From Aeromonas lusitana (GTDB lineage: Bacteria > Pseudomonadota > Gammaproteobacteria > Enterobacterales > Aeromonadaceae), in contig NZ_PGCP01000004.1 of the NCBI RefSeq assembly GCF_002812985.1, forward strand, positions 124,001 through 188,000: a stretch of DNA of 64,000 nucleotides, in the 5' to 3' direction. The position numbers were made by a program, and so were the translations under genes. This document shows positions 45,201 to 52,943 of this stretch, piece by piece (position 1 is the first letter of the stretch; the number at the start of each line of letters is the position of its first letter). Below the pieces are notes generated by a model that was not told where the DNA came from, made no database searches, and worked only from the letters and a program-made list of their open reading frames with translations.

Positions 45201-45208
45201 GCCCTTAA
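42206..45208 (+). CDS. Large multi-domain Ig-like (Big_2) lipoprotein
   Basis: 1000 residues. The signal peptide ends in FFLFSC with Cys20 as lipidation site, followed by eight glycines as a flexible linker. The rest is eleven tandem bacterial Ig-like domains of ~86 residues, each with A[IV]ATYSD-type, DVSxxxxW and VATVD/G-G-type signatures. The eleventh is degenerate and carries the only two other cysteines (ASCTTQ and the final ICP), likely a disulfide. Such proteins are usually surface adhesins or scaffolds. Exposure at the outer surface is inference. A strong hairpin follows the stop. Confidence 0.88.
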   Translation: MNRTMTVFLSLFLTFFLFSCGGGGGGGGTKPTNPSAKTLTKIDISADTAGTKARAEANPSTPLGISTQYLAIATYSDNSTANITDVASWSSADTSIATIDEKGLVKTLKISSTGITANYQGVTSNTSNLTITDAIATKISVIPPTTALAKGLSLQLQAIATFSDDTTKDVSTQASWLSNNPTVLSVDNKGKITALDVGDATVIATIQGITGQTTVSAVNLAVSQIQIIPATVQLAIGTTTKLTAIATFADQSTQDISTQAAWLSSNPAVATVDNTGLVTGVAAGSVTLSATLLGVTATTSIQVNNASVTALQVIPAVSTIALGTKSQLQAIATFSDGSTQDVSTQAQWSSSNPVIASVDSQGKVTGNGIGQASITATLGSVSRSVSITITNAIATSLQVIPPTASLPVGTKLQFQAVATFSDNSSQDVTSQVSWNSSDVSVATIGLDGEATAVNTGGANISALFHGVSSNTVLLVVTNATVSSVQIVLNSGNGTLAKGSSVQFKAQAVLSDGSTLDVSNQATWVSSDQTKVTIDAQGLATGVAVGTSTITASINNVTSAGTVLTVTNATVSQIQITPPTLSLAKGTKGKLTAIATYSDNTTQDISNLVAWNSSDIAVATVNLSGEVTAVTIGSATLTGSVGSVTSNPVSLSVTSATVNQIDLSATASTLAAGTKTQLTAVANYSDGTSQNITGLVSWSSSDSNVATVNTSGEVTAVAPGTATITGSFGGQTSTLTITVTAATVGAIQISTPLASLALGTNGQLKALATYSDNTVVDVTSQASWSSSSPTLVSVDANGQIKALAVGSAIISGSLGGTTSTISIAATAATVTGLSIDTIPNLASGNQAQLKATATFSDLTTQNVSALAHWQSDDTGVVTVSGTGVAHGVAAGTANISASFLTGADSKPITITAATLSSLAASCTTQVQLGLLGLPVANIVTRKAVATFSDASTLDVSNTVTWSKNGVVIGVTLNNVDILLLTQQVNYQASLNGVNSNTIICP

Positions 45209-45217
45209 TGTGACTCA

Positions 45218-45243
45218 GTCACCATCGCAGCCGCGATGGTGAC
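45218..45243 (+). terminator. Hairpin just after the Ig-repeat gene
   Basis: GTCACCATCGC pairs with GCGATGGTGAC across AGCC, ten bases after the stop. No T run, so termination or mRNA protection. Confidence 0.55.
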
Positions 45244-45255
45244 CTCCCATAAACC

Positions 45256-45287
45256 AAGAGGCCGCCAGTATTGGCGGCCTCTTCATT
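45256..45287. terminator. Terminator of the Ig-repeat gene
   Basis: A 12-bp stem AAGAGGCCGCCA with TGGCGGCCTCTT around GTAT, followed by a short T-rich run. Confidence 0.75.
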
Positions 45288-45348
45288 TCATCTCCCGGCA
45301 TAGCCGGATGGACAGGAGAATCTATCGACTCTTACAGCCACAAAACAT

Positions 45349-45372
45349 AAACCCCTGCCTGGGCAGGGGTTT
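45349..45372 (-). terminator. Terminator of the nupC-type gene
   Basis: AAACCCCTGCC pairs with GGCAGGGGTTT across TG, 22 bases past the end of the minus-strand gene. Confidence 0.8.
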
Positions 45373-45394
45373 ATCAGCACGATATGGATGTCTA

Positions 45395-46600
45395 TCAGAT
45401 CATCACACCGGCAATCACGGCGGAGAGCAGGCTCACCAGGGTTGAGCCGTATACCAGCTTCAGACCGAAGCGGGAGACCATGTTGCCCTTCTCTTCGTTC
45501 AGCGCCTTCACCGCACCGGCTATGATGCCGATGGAGCTGAAGTTGGCGAACGACACCATGAAGATGGAGAGGATGCCGACGGTACGCGGGGAGAGATCGG
45601 CGGCAATCTTGCCCAGATCCATCATGGCCACGAACTCGTTGGTCACCAGCTTGGTTGCCATGATGGAGCCAGCTTGCAGCGCTTCACCACTCGGGATGCC
45701 GAGGATCCAGGCAATCGGGTAGAAGATGTAACCCATGACGTGCTGGAAGTTGACGCCAAACGCCATCTCGAACAGGTAGTTGACCAGAGCTATCAGGGCG
45801 ATGAAGCCGACCAGCATGGCCGCAACGATCACCGCCACGGAGAAACCGGCCATGATGTATTCGCCCAGCATCTCGAAGAAGTTCTCTTTCTTCGGGCTGT
45901 GGTGCTCGTCACCTTCCGCCAGGGTCTTGGCGTCGGTCACGGTATTGTCAGGCTCGTAGGGGTTGATCAGGGACAAGACCACGAAGGTGCTGAACATGTT
46001 GAGCACCAGGGCCGCCACCACGTAGCGCGGCTCGATCAGCTGCATGTAGGCACCGACGATGGACATGGAGACCGTGGACATGGCGGTCGCGGCCAGGGTG
46101 TACATCTGCTTCTCATTGAGGTGCGGCAGTATATTCTTGAGCGCGATGAAGTTTTCGGACTGACCGACGATCATGGAGCTGATGGCGTTGAAGGACTCCA
46201 GCTTGCCCATGCCGTTGATCTTGGCCAGCACAGTCCCGATACCACGGATGACGATGGGCAGCAGACGGATGTACTGCAGGATCCCGATCAACACAGAGAT
46301 GAAGACGATGGGCATCAGTACCATCAGGAAGAAGGAGAAGGCGCCTTCGTTGACCAGGCCACCGAACACGAAGTCGGTCCCCTGCTTGGCAAATTCCATC
46401 AGCTTGGTGAAGCCAGCGGCGAAGCCACCCACTACCGCCAGACCCACTTCGGAGTTCAGCATGAACCAGGCCAGCGCCAGTTCCACCACCAGCAGTTGGC
46501 CGATGTAACGCAGCTTGATCTGTTTCCAGTTGCGGCGGTTCGCCAGCAACGCCAGAGCGAGGACCATCACCAGTCCGAGCACAAAGTGAACGTATTCCAT
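45395..46600 (-). CDS. nupC: NupC-type concentrative nucleoside transporter
   Basis: 401 residues, 8-10 transmembrane helices, the length of E. coli NupC (400). Family motifs: [33 protein letters not shown] spans the core, and [12 protein letters not shown] and [11 protein letters not shown] lie in the second half. It co-transports nucleosides with protons. Whether it is nupC or its paralogue nupX cannot be decided here. Upstream 540 bases separate it from dbpA on the other strand. Confidence 0.88.
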   Translation of the reverse strand: MEYVHFVLGLVMVLALALLANRRNWKQIKLRYIGQLLVVELALAWFMLNSEVGLAVVGGFAAGFTKLMEFAKQGTDFVFGGLVNEGAFSFFLMVLMPIVFISVLIGILQYIRLLPIVIRGIGTVLAKINGMGKLESFNAISSMIVGQSENFIALKNILPHLNEKQMYTLAATAMSTVSMSIVGAYMQLIEPRYVVAALVLNMFSTFVVLSLINPYEPDNTVTDAKTLAEGDEHHSPKKENFFEMLGEYIMAGFSVAVIVAAMLVGFIALIALVNYLFEMAFGVNFQHVMGYIFYPIAWILGIPSGEALQAGSIMATKLVTNEFVAMMDLGKIAADLSPRTVGILSIFMVSFANFSSIGIIAGAVKALNEEKGNMVSRFGLKLVYGSTLVSLLSAVIAGVMI

Positions 46601-47140
46601 ACCAGTAGCACCTGATTGAGTTGTAATTTTTGACCGGCGCCATCATAGAGAATTGCATATTTAAAAATCAGATGGCCATCACAATCTGCGGTAAAAATAT
46701 GCACGAGAAATAATACAAACGTTTTTAAATTAATTAATCATCAGCCATGTTTTCTCCAGTATCGTGCAACAAGAAATACTAGATATAAAACATACACTTA
46801 GATTTAAACTTGTGCATTTCACACCATATAACCTTATTAATAGTCTGATAATCAAACTGACAGTCGGGCCCGTGATGGGTGATTTGGCTTGAATATATTT
46901 AATCGCAAGCCATGAAAAACGTTTATCTCTTTTGCGCATAATTAGTCGGACCGGTAAGCACTCCCTACCCATTGGCAAACCCGACCCCATGCAAGAGCCG
47001 TGTGCATCCACTCTTTTCGCGGCAGCTGGCGCAGGCGTTCAAAAATCCGCCAAACTCCATCACAGCGGGCACGACTTCTGGTACAATGCGCGCCCTTAGC
47101 GCACCGCGCCTCCCAGTTTTCTTTGAAGTAGAGTCTTTTT
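46601..47140. other. Divergent intergenic region between nupC and dbpA
   Basis: 540 bases, AT-rich in 46650-46900 and holding the promoters of both divergent genes. No gene; the minus-strand open frame about 46730-47011 has no ribosome site or family signal. TGTGCATTTCACA at 46812-46824 looks CRP-like, but its half-sites are too close for a normal CRP dyad. Confidence 0.45.
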
Positions 47141-48520
47141 GTGAACAACAGCGAATTTAGCAGTCTCAATCTCTCCCCCGCCCTGCTCGACAACCTTGCC
47201 AGCCTGGGTTATCTGCAAATGACCCCGATCCAGGCCCAGAGCCTGCCCCTGGTACTCGAAGGCAAGGACCTGATCGCCAAGGCAAAAACCGGCAGTGGCA
47301 AGACCGCCGCCTTCGGCCTCGGCCTGCTTTCTCGCCTCAACGTCAACCGTGTCGACGTGCAGGCCCTGGTGCTCTGTCCGACCCGTGAGCTGGCGGATCA
47401 GGTGGCTACCGAGATCCGTCGCCTGGCGCGCACCCTGCCCAACGTCAAGCTGGTGACCTTGTGCGGCGGCACCCCGACCGCGCCTCAGTCTGCCACCCTG
47501 GGCTTCGGTGCCCACATCGCCGTTGGCACCCCGGGTCGCATCCTCAAGCACCTTGAGCAGGGCACCCTGGAGCTCTCCAGCCTGGAAACCCTGGTGCTGG
47601 ACGAAGCGGATCGCATGCTGGACATGGGCTTTGGCGAAGACATCAACCGGGTCATCAGCCATGCCCCCGCCCGTCGCCAGACCCTGCTGTTCTCCGCCAC
47701 CTACCCGGAGGGGATCGCCCAGATGAGCCGCGGCGTGCAGCGCAACCCGGTCGAGGTGAGCGTGGAGTCCCTGCATGAGGGCAGCGCCATCGAGCAGAAG
47801 CTGTATGAAGTGCCCGCCGGCCAGCGCCTCGACGCCCTCACCTGGCTGCTGAGCCACTATCAGCCGAGCTCCTGCGTGGTGTTCTGCAACACCAAGCGCG
47901 CCTGCAACGACGTGGCCGATCACCTGGCCGCCAAGGGCTTCTCGGCGCTGGCGCTGAACGGCGATCTGGAACAGCGCGAGCGGGATCAGGTGCTGGTGCG
48001 CTTCGCCAATGGCAGCGCGACTATCCTGGTCGCCACCGATGTGGCCGCCCGTGGCCTCGACATCAAGGAGCTGGGCGCCGTCATCAACTTTGAGCTGACT
48101 TACGATCCGGAAGTACACGTGCACCGCATCGGCCGTACCGGCCGTGCCGGCCAGCAGGGTCTGGCCCTGAGCCTCTATCAGCCGAACGAGGCCCAGCGCG
48201 TCAACCTGATCGAGGAGTACCAGCAGGCGCCCATCCCGCAAGGGGATCTGAGCGAGATCGGTCGTGAGATCAAGCCGACCATGCCGCAGATGGTAACCCT
48301 CTCCATCGATGCGGGTCGCAAGAGCAAGGTACGCGCCGGCGACATCCTGGGCGCCCTGACCGGGGAAGGCGGCATCGCCGGCAGCGAGGTCGGCAAGATC
48401 CAGATCTCCGAACAATACTCCTACGTGGCGGTCAAGCGTCAGGTGGCGAGCGCCGCCCTCAAGCGACTGCAGGAAGGCAAGATCAAGGGGCGCACCTACC
48501 GCGCTCGCAAGCTGGGTTAA
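47141..48520 (+). CDS. dbpA: ATP-dependent RNA helicase DbpA
   Basis: 459 residues (E. coli 457), GTG start. DEAD-box motifs in order: AKTGSGKT (I), PTRELA (Ia), TPGR (Ib), DEAD (II), SAT (III), then VATDVAARGLD (V) and HRIGRTGRAG (VI). The C-terminal ~80 residues are the RRM-like domain that recognises hairpin 92 of 23S rRNA, with ISEQYSYVAVKR and the basic tail KGRTYRARKLG. It acts in large-subunit assembly. Confidence 0.95.
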   Translation: MNNSEFSSLNLSPALLDNLASLGYLQMTPIQAQSLPLVLEGKDLIAKAKTGSGKTAAFGLGLLSRLNVNRVDVQALVLCPTRELADQVATEIRRLARTLPNVKLVTLCGGTPTAPQSATLGFGAHIAVGTPGRILKHLEQGTLELSSLETLVLDEADRMLDMGFGEDINRVISHAPARRQTLLFSATYPEGIAQMSRGVQRNPVEVSVESLHEGSAIEQKLYEVPAGQRLDALTWLLSHYQPSSCVVFCNTKRACNDVADHLAAKGFSALALNGDLEQRERDQVLVRFANGSATILVATDVAARGLDIKELGAVINFELTYDPEVHVHRIGRTGRAGQQGLALSLYQPNEAQRVNLIEEYQQAPIPQGDLSEIGREIKPTMPQMVTLSIDAGRKSKVRAGDILGALTGEGGIAGSEVGKIQISEQYSYVAVKRQVASAALKRLQEGKIKGRTYRARKLG

Positions 48521-48567
48521 GGGAATTGAGGGTGGTCAACTGCCCTAGCTTCCCCTGAATGCAGCAC

Positions 48568-48597
48568 GGGCGCCTTCGCAGGCGCCTGTTTTTTATC
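48568..48597 (+). terminator. dbpA terminator
   Basis: ACGGGCGCCT pairs with AGGCGCCTGT (one G-T wobble) across TCGC, then TTTTTTATC. Confidence 0.85.
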
Positions 48598-48631
48598 AGG
48601 AATGTGCCATTGTCTGGCACGGACAACACAG

Positions 48632-48922
48632 ATGAACAAAGAAAGCCAAACCGAAGTCAGCTGCCAGAATTGCGAAGCCTGCTGCTGTCGCCTCGAAGTC
48701 ATGCTGTTTACCGACACCGGCGTGCCGGATCGATACGTGCTCGATCGGGAAGGAGAGATACCCGTCATGCGGCGGCTGGATGATGGCTGGTGCGCGGCCC
48801 TGGACCGCAACACCATGATGTGCCGCATCTATGAGGTGCGCCCGCTCATCTGCCGGGAGTTCGAGATGGGCGAACCGGATTGCGTCGACGAGCGGGACAA
48901 GTGGTTTATCCAGCTGCAATAA
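48632..48922 (+). CDS. YkgJ-type cysteine cluster protein
   Basis: 96 residues from ATG 48632; an in-frame ATG at 48602 is an alternative, with AGGA too close to it to be a good site. CQNCEACCCRLEV is the CxxCxxCC cluster of the YkgJ family, and CAALDRNTMMCRIYEVRPLICREF gives the remaining cysteines. Such proteins are predicted to bind zinc or an Fe-S cluster; no function is established. It stands alone between dbpA and a minus-strand hypothetical. Confidence 0.85.
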   Translation: MNKESQTEVSCQNCEACCCRLEVMLFTDTGVPDRYVLDREGEIPVMRRLDDGWCAALDRNTMMCRIYEVRPLICREFEMGEPDCVDERDKWFIQLQ

Positions 48923-48980
48923 ACCCCAACTGGCCCCCGCGACTATGTGTCTCTGCTATAGCTACATCCCCGCTGCGGGA

Positions 48981-49391
48981 TCAGGCCGTCACCAGGTGGC
49001 TTGACCTGGCAAGTTGCCCCTGCACCCAGGCGATCGCTTCGCTCTCACTGTCGCAGTAATGCAGGCCCTGGAACGGCAGCCCGCCGAACACCTGATCCGC
49101 CAGATACTGTTTGAAATGCCCCTCCATCACCACCGCCAGGAAGGCACAACCATGGGCGGCGCACCAGCCAAACTGGCGGCGAAAACGGGCCAGCACCTCG
49201 GGCCCGGCGGCTTCGAACTCGGTCGCCACCTCGACTATGCCCCAGGGAGCGCCGCTCAGTTTTTCGATCAACTGGCCGAATTCAGCCTCATAGGCCATGG
49301 CACCCGCCAGATTGAAGGGCCCAATCGGGCGACACAGCAGCACCCGTCCTCTCTGCTGCAGCTCGAATTGACCATGGGGTTGCAAATGCAC
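48981..49391 (-). CDS. Hypothetical protein, possibly STAS-like
   Basis: 136 residues from GTG 49391, chosen because GGGAGG lies eight bases upstream; the longer frame has no such site. Soluble. PFNLAGAMAYEAEF followed by PWGIVEVATEFEAAGPEVLARF has the helix-strand spacing of the STAS/SpoIIAA fold, but without a clear family signature, so this is only a hint. Three cysteines. Divergent from the PepSY gene. Confidence 0.6.
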   Translation of the reverse strand: MHLQPHGQFELQQRGRVLLCRPIGPFNLAGAMAYEAEFGQLIEKLSGAPWGIVEVATEFEAAGPEVLARFRRQFGWCAAHGCAFLAVVMEGHFKQYLADQVFGGLPFQGLHYCDSESEAIAWVQGQLARSSHLVTA

Positions 49392-49674
49392 AACAACTTC
49401 CTCCCTGAATGTTTGACTCACGCCCCACCACATCCCTGTGCCTTGGGCTCGCCACAAGGTAATGAGCCATCACCATAAAGTCCACGGCCAGCGTGCAGTT
49501 CCCATCATCTTTTGAGCCCCGGATGTGCCCCAATCCAACCCAAGTCACAGAGCTGTGGCCATGCCCCTGGCAAAGCCCATGTTTTATTGCAGTTAACAAA
49601 ACGTTGCTGCTATCATCCGCGCCATCCAAACATTCCACCAACTGCAACGTTCACCACTGCCGCAAGGATCAGAG

Positions 49675-51117
49675 ATGAAAAATCACGACGCGAATCACTA
49701 CCAGCGGATCTGGCGCTGGCACTTCTATGCCGGACTCTTCGTCGCCCCCTTCCTGATCCTGCTCTCCCTCACCGGCATCGTGTATCTGTTCAAGCCCCAG
49801 CTCGATAATCTCATGTATCCCGAGCTGATAAAGGTGACCCCGGCCAGCCAGACCCTCAGCGCCGATGCCCTGCTGGCCAAGGCGATGATCGCCATGCCGG
49901 ACGCCAGCCTGCGCAAATTCCTGCCGCCCATCGCCCCCGATCAGAGCGCCCAGCTGATCGTCTCCCAGGGGGGCCGCGAGCTGACCCTGTTCATGGATCC
50001 CGCGAGCGGCGCCCTGCTCGGCACCATGGACAACCAGTGGAATCTGCAGGCGGTGGCCCGCACCCTGCATGCGGAGCTGATGATAGGCACCACCGGGGAC
50101 AGGTTGATCGAGCTGGCCGCCGGCTGGGGCATAGTGCTGCTCATCAGCGGCCTCTACCTGTGGTGGCCGCGCAAGGGGCCCGGGGTCGGTGGCATCCTCT
50201 GGCCCAGAATGAACCTGCGTGGACGGCTCTGGTGGCGGGACATGCACGCCGTGGTCGGCTTCTGGGGCGCCGGCTTCCTGCTGCTCCTGCTACTGAGCGG
50301 CATGACCTGGACCGGTTTCTGGGGGGATCAGTTCGCCAACGTCTGGAATCGCTTCCCGGCCGCCATGTGGAATGATGTGCCCAAATCCGCACCCCTGGCG
50401 CGCAGCCTCAACCAGGCCCATGAGCAGACGGTACCCTGGGCGATGGAGAGCACCCCCATGCCGAGTTCGACGGTACCCGATCAGATGGCCTCCATGGAGA
50501 TGGATAGCGGTGCCACGGCGCCCGCCAAGGAGCACGATCACAGCGCCATGAACCACGGCAGCGAGCACGAAGGCATGGTGATGGCCAGCCATCGCATCCC
50601 CCTGCAACAGGTGGTCGATATCGCCAAGGCGCGGCAGGTCACGCCGGGCTACAGCATCACGCCTCCTGCCGGCAAGAGCGGCGTCTACACCATAGCGATC
50701 TTTGCCGACGATCCGCGCAACGACGCCACCCTGCACATAGACCAATACAGCGGCAAGGTGCTGGCCGACGTGCGCTGGCAGGACTACGGCCCGGTCGCCA
50801 AGACGGTGGAAACCGGCGTCATGCTGCACATGGGCAAGATGTATGGCTGGCCCCATCAGATCGCCATGTTCCTGATCTGCCTGATGGTGTTGCTGAGCGC
50901 GGTGAGCGGGCTCTGGATCTGGTGGAGCCGCCGCCCGCAGGGCCGCCTCGCGGCGCCGCCCCTGCCCGCCAAGCTGCCACCCCTGCGCGGCACCCTGGTG
51001 GTGATGGCGTTGCTCGGGATCTGCTTCCCGCTGGTGGGAGCCTCCATGGTCGCCATCTGGCTGCTGGACACCCTGATCTTCTCCCGCCGTACTGCCGCCG
51101 CGGTGCAACCGGGTTAA
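49675..51117 (+). CDS. PepSY-domain membrane protein with His/Met-rich insert
   Basis: 480 residues. Four transmembrane segments (about 15-38, 148-165, 195-215, 375-395, and a last one near 440-460), the architecture of PepSY_TM proteins often annotated as iron-uptake or reductase subunits. Heme-type histidines may be in WHFYAGLF and HAVVGFWGAGF. Residues 271-306 are rich in His and Met (EHDHSAMNHGSEHEGMVMASH), which is typical of copper-binding loops. Metal handling is inference; no siderophore receptor gene is adjacent. Confidence 0.8.
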   Translation: MKNHDANHYQRIWRWHFYAGLFVAPFLILLSLTGIVYLFKPQLDNLMYPELIKVTPASQTLSADALLAKAMIAMPDASLRKFLPPIAPDQSAQLIVSQGGRELTLFMDPASGALLGTMDNQWNLQAVARTLHAELMIGTTGDRLIELAAGWGIVLLISGLYLWWPRKGPGVGGILWPRMNLRGRLWWRDMHAVVGFWGAGFLLLLLLSGMTWTGFWGDQFANVWNRFPAAMWNDVPKSAPLARSLNQAHEQTVPWAMESTPMPSSTVPDQMASMEMDSGATAPAKEHDHSAMNHGSEHEGMVMASHRIPLQQVVDIAKARQVTPGYSITPPAGKSGVYTIAIFADDPRNDATLHIDQYSGKVLADVRWQDYGPVAKTVETGVMLHMGKMYGWPHQIAMFLICLMVLLSAVSGLWIWWSRRPQGRLAAPPLPAKLPPLRGTLVVMALLGICFPLVGASMVAIWLLDTLIFSRRTAAAVQPG

Positions 51118-51163
51118 TCCGTTCGGGTAAAACGGCCTACAGGGTCATCAGTTTTGGTAATGT

Positions 51164-51196
51164 AATAAGGGCTCCCATTAGGAGCCCTTATTGTTT
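51164..51196. terminator. Terminator between the PepSY gene and the yjiA operon
   Basis: AATAAGGGCTCC pairs with GGAGCCCTTATT across CATTA, T-rich on both sides. Confidence 0.85.
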
Positions 51197-51205
51197 GAAC
51201 CATCC

Positions 51206-51424
51206 CTAGGGGGTAGCTTCCACCAGCCTGATGATCTTGCTGGCCTTCTCGAAATGGTCGAGTTCATGGGTCTGGATCCACCAGGTGGCGGCCTCCATCA
51301 AGAGCGCCGGATCGTCATTGCGGTTGGCAAAGAAGGCGTAGAAGGAGACGCCAACTCCCTCCCCCTTCTGGGCGATCTTCTGGTGGCAGACCCGGATCAT
51401 CTTCTCTCTCAACGCTGCACGCAT
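51206..51424 (-). CDS. Small conserved hypothetical downstream of yjiA
   Basis: 72 residues. Compact, mostly helical: EKMIRVCHQKIAQKGEGVGVSFY, then MEAATWWIQTHELDHFEK. It starts 12 bases after yjiA, so it belongs to that operon. I do not recognise a function. The tidy fit behind a G3E GTPase could mean a partner or client of YjiA (inference). Confidence 0.75.
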   Translation of the reverse strand: MRAALREKMIRVCHQKIAQKGEGVGVSFYAFFANRNDDPALLMEAATWWIQTHELDHFEKASKIIRLVEATP

Positions 51425-51436
51425 GGCGGATAGTCC

Positions 51437-52450
51437 TCATTCCTGGGTCTGCAGAAAACCGGCTCGCAACTCGTCGACGGGCAGGTAGCGGCCGATGATC
51501 ACCAGCCGGGACTGAGGGACTTCCTCGCCCCAGGGGGAGCCATAGTCGAAGCCCGCCACCTTGTGCACCCCCTGTACTATCAGCCGGCGCGGCTCCCCGG
51601 CGATGGCCAGCACCCCCTTGTAGCGCAGCATGTCGTTGCCGTGCTGTGCGATGCACGACTCCATAAAGGCGCCGATCCTTTTCAAATCCAGCTCACCTCC
51701 CTCGAACAGCTGGGCCGCAATGGCGTCGTGCCAGGAGCGAGGCCGGGCCGAGAGCGGCGCGAAGGCCTCAAAGCCCTGCTGGCCGGCCCGCACGATACGC
51801 AGACCCGCACTGAGGCTGAGCTCGTCACTCAGGCTGAAGGCATCGAGATCCAGCCAGAGCGCGGCCGGGCACTGCCCCTGCACTATGTCGAGGATCTCGG
51901 CCTTGGCATTGATGCCGTGGATGCGCCCGATGGCAGCCTGCTTGGTCCCTTCGTCCACCCGGTCGGTTTTAGTAAGCAGGATGCGATCCGCAAAGCCGAG
52001 CTGGGCCGCCGCCACCGGATGCTCGTCCAGCTGGCGGCCTATGTGCTCGCAATCAGCAAGGGTGATGACGGCATCCAGCCGCAGCGCATCCCGCAACCCC
52101 TCTTCCACGAAGAAGGTCTGGATGATGGGAGCCGGATCGGCGAGCCCGGTGGTCTCGACGATCAGCCGCTCGAACTGCAGCTCCCCCGCCGCCCGCCGTG
52201 CCAGCAGATCGCTCAGGGCGGCGCGAAATTCACCGCGCACGCTGCAACAGACGCAGCCGTTGCTGAGTTCCACCACGTTCACCCCGGAGCCTCCCTCCAG
52301 CAGGGTACCGTCGATATTGGCGGCGCCAAACTCGTTCTCGAGGATGGCCACGGAGGCGTCGGCGTGGTGGCGCAGGAAGTGGTTTAGCAGGGTGGTCTTG
52401 CCGGAGCCGAGAAAACCGGTCAGCAAGGTGACCGCTACAGCCTGTGTCAT
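51437..52450 (-). CDS. yjiA: YjiA-type G3E (CobW/COG0523) GTPase
   Basis: 337 residues. P-loop GFLGSGKTTL (12-21), the metal-binding CxCC in NGCVCCSV (Cys66, 68, 69), and ETTGLADP and TKTD for the GTPase core; the C-terminal CobW domain completes the fold. These GTPases bind zinc or other metals and are thought to be metal chaperones. E. coli has the same order btsT-yjiX-yjiA. The sequence just upstream is an imperfect tandem repeat of its own start region (see the repeat entry). Confidence 0.92.
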   Translation of the reverse strand: MTQAVAVTLLTGFLGSGKTTLLNHFLRHHADASVAILENEFGAANIDGTLLEGGSGVNVVELSNGCVCCSVRGEFRAALSDLLARRAAGELQFERLIVETTGLADPAPIIQTFFVEEGLRDALRLDAVITLADCEHIGRQLDEHPVAAAQLGFADRILLTKTDRVDEGTKQAAIGRIHGINAKAEILDIVQGQCPAALWLDLDAFSLSDELSLSAGLRIVRAGQQGFEAFAPLSARPRSWHDAIAAQLFEGGELDLKRIGAFMESCIAQHGNDMLRYKGVLAIAGEPRRLIVQGVHKVAGFDYGSPWGEEVPQSRLVIIGRYLPVDELRAGFLQTQE

Positions 52451-52518
52451 GTTGGGAGTCCTGTGGTAATGGAATGAATTGCAGTGCCGCGATATCTAGC
52501 TGGCACCGAGAAAATCTC

Positions 52519-52548
52519 TCAGTAAAGGGTGACCGCTACAGCCTGCAT
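52519..52548 (-). other. Nine-codon mini-ORF copy of the yjiA start (unit 2)
   Basis: Reads MQAVAVTLY and stops; yjiA begins MTQAVAVTLL. A copy of the AGGA site of yjiA lies upstream. Either a decaying duplicate or a translated leader peptide. Confidence 0.55.
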
Positions 52549-52620
52549 CACGATGGGAGTCCTGTGGTAAGGGAATGAATTGCAGTGCCCGCCATCGCTC
52601 ACTGGCACCGAGAAAATCGT

Positions 52621-52650
52621 TCAGTAAAGGGTGACCGCCACAGCCTGCAT
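52621..52650 (-). other. Nine-codon mini-ORF copy of the yjiA start (unit 3)
   Basis: Reads the same peptide, MQAVAVTLY, and stops at the same codon as unit 2 despite one silent base change (GTG for GTA). Its upstream ribosome site has diverged. Confidence 0.5.
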
Positions 52651-52686
52651 CAGGGTGAGAGCCCCGTGATGGGAAGTCGTAAAACC

Positions 52687-52884
52687 TTAGCAGCAGCGCC
52701 CGCCATTCTTGCCACCGTAGCGGGCATCCTGGCGTTCGCGAAAGAACTCATCGTGGCTCATGGGGGTCTGCTCGGGGTGAGTCAGCCGCATGTGCTGCAC
52801 GTAGTTGTCGTAATCGGGCACCCCCACCATCAACCTGGCGGTCTGCCCCAGATACTTGCCCGCCTTGGCCAGGGTATCGAACAT
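52687..52884 (-). CDS. yjiX: YbdD/YjiX family small protein
   Basis: 65 residues, as in E. coli YjiX (67). [22 protein letters not shown] and [16 protein letters not shown] are the family signature, with a Cys-Cys end (GGRCC). It always accompanies CstA/BtsT-type transporters; its role may be to support the transporter. Starts 60 bases after btsT, behind an intercistronic hairpin. Confidence 0.93.
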   Translation of the reverse strand: MFDTLAKAGKYLGQTARLMVGVPDYDNYVQHMRLTHPEQTPMSHDEFFRERQDARYGGKNGGRCC

Positions 52885-52911
52885 CTTGGCTCCTTGTTCG
52901 TCGTGGATGAG

Positions 52912-52937
52912 AGGCCGGCACCCGTGGGTGCCGGCCT
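52912..52937 (-). other. Intercistronic hairpin between btsT and yjiX
   Basis: A perfect 12-bp stem AGGCCGGCACCC with GGGTGCCGGCCT across GT. It has no T run; it may reduce read-through or protect the btsT message from 3' decay. Confidence 0.6.
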
Positions 52938-52943
52938 GCTGAC

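Larger units (their letters stand above)
52427..52675 (-). repeat. 101-bp imperfect tandem repeat of the yjiA translation start
   Basis: Three units start at 52427, 52528 and 52630. Unit 1 includes the first eight codons of yjiA plus its ribosome site; unit 2 is a near-complete copy (GAATGAATTGCAGTGCC, GGCACCGAGAAAATC and CAGTAAAGGGTGACC are shared); unit 3 is partial. Units 2 and 3 keep an ATG and eight codons like those of yjiA, then a TGA. Confidence 0.85.

Noticed and set aside
46812-46824. CRP-like TGTGCATTTCACA near nupC
   Set aside because: The half-sites are separated by fewer bases than a CRP dyad requires.
46730-47011. A 93-codon minus-strand frame between nupC and dbpA
   Set aside because: No ribosome site, AT-rich promoter DNA and an implausible product.
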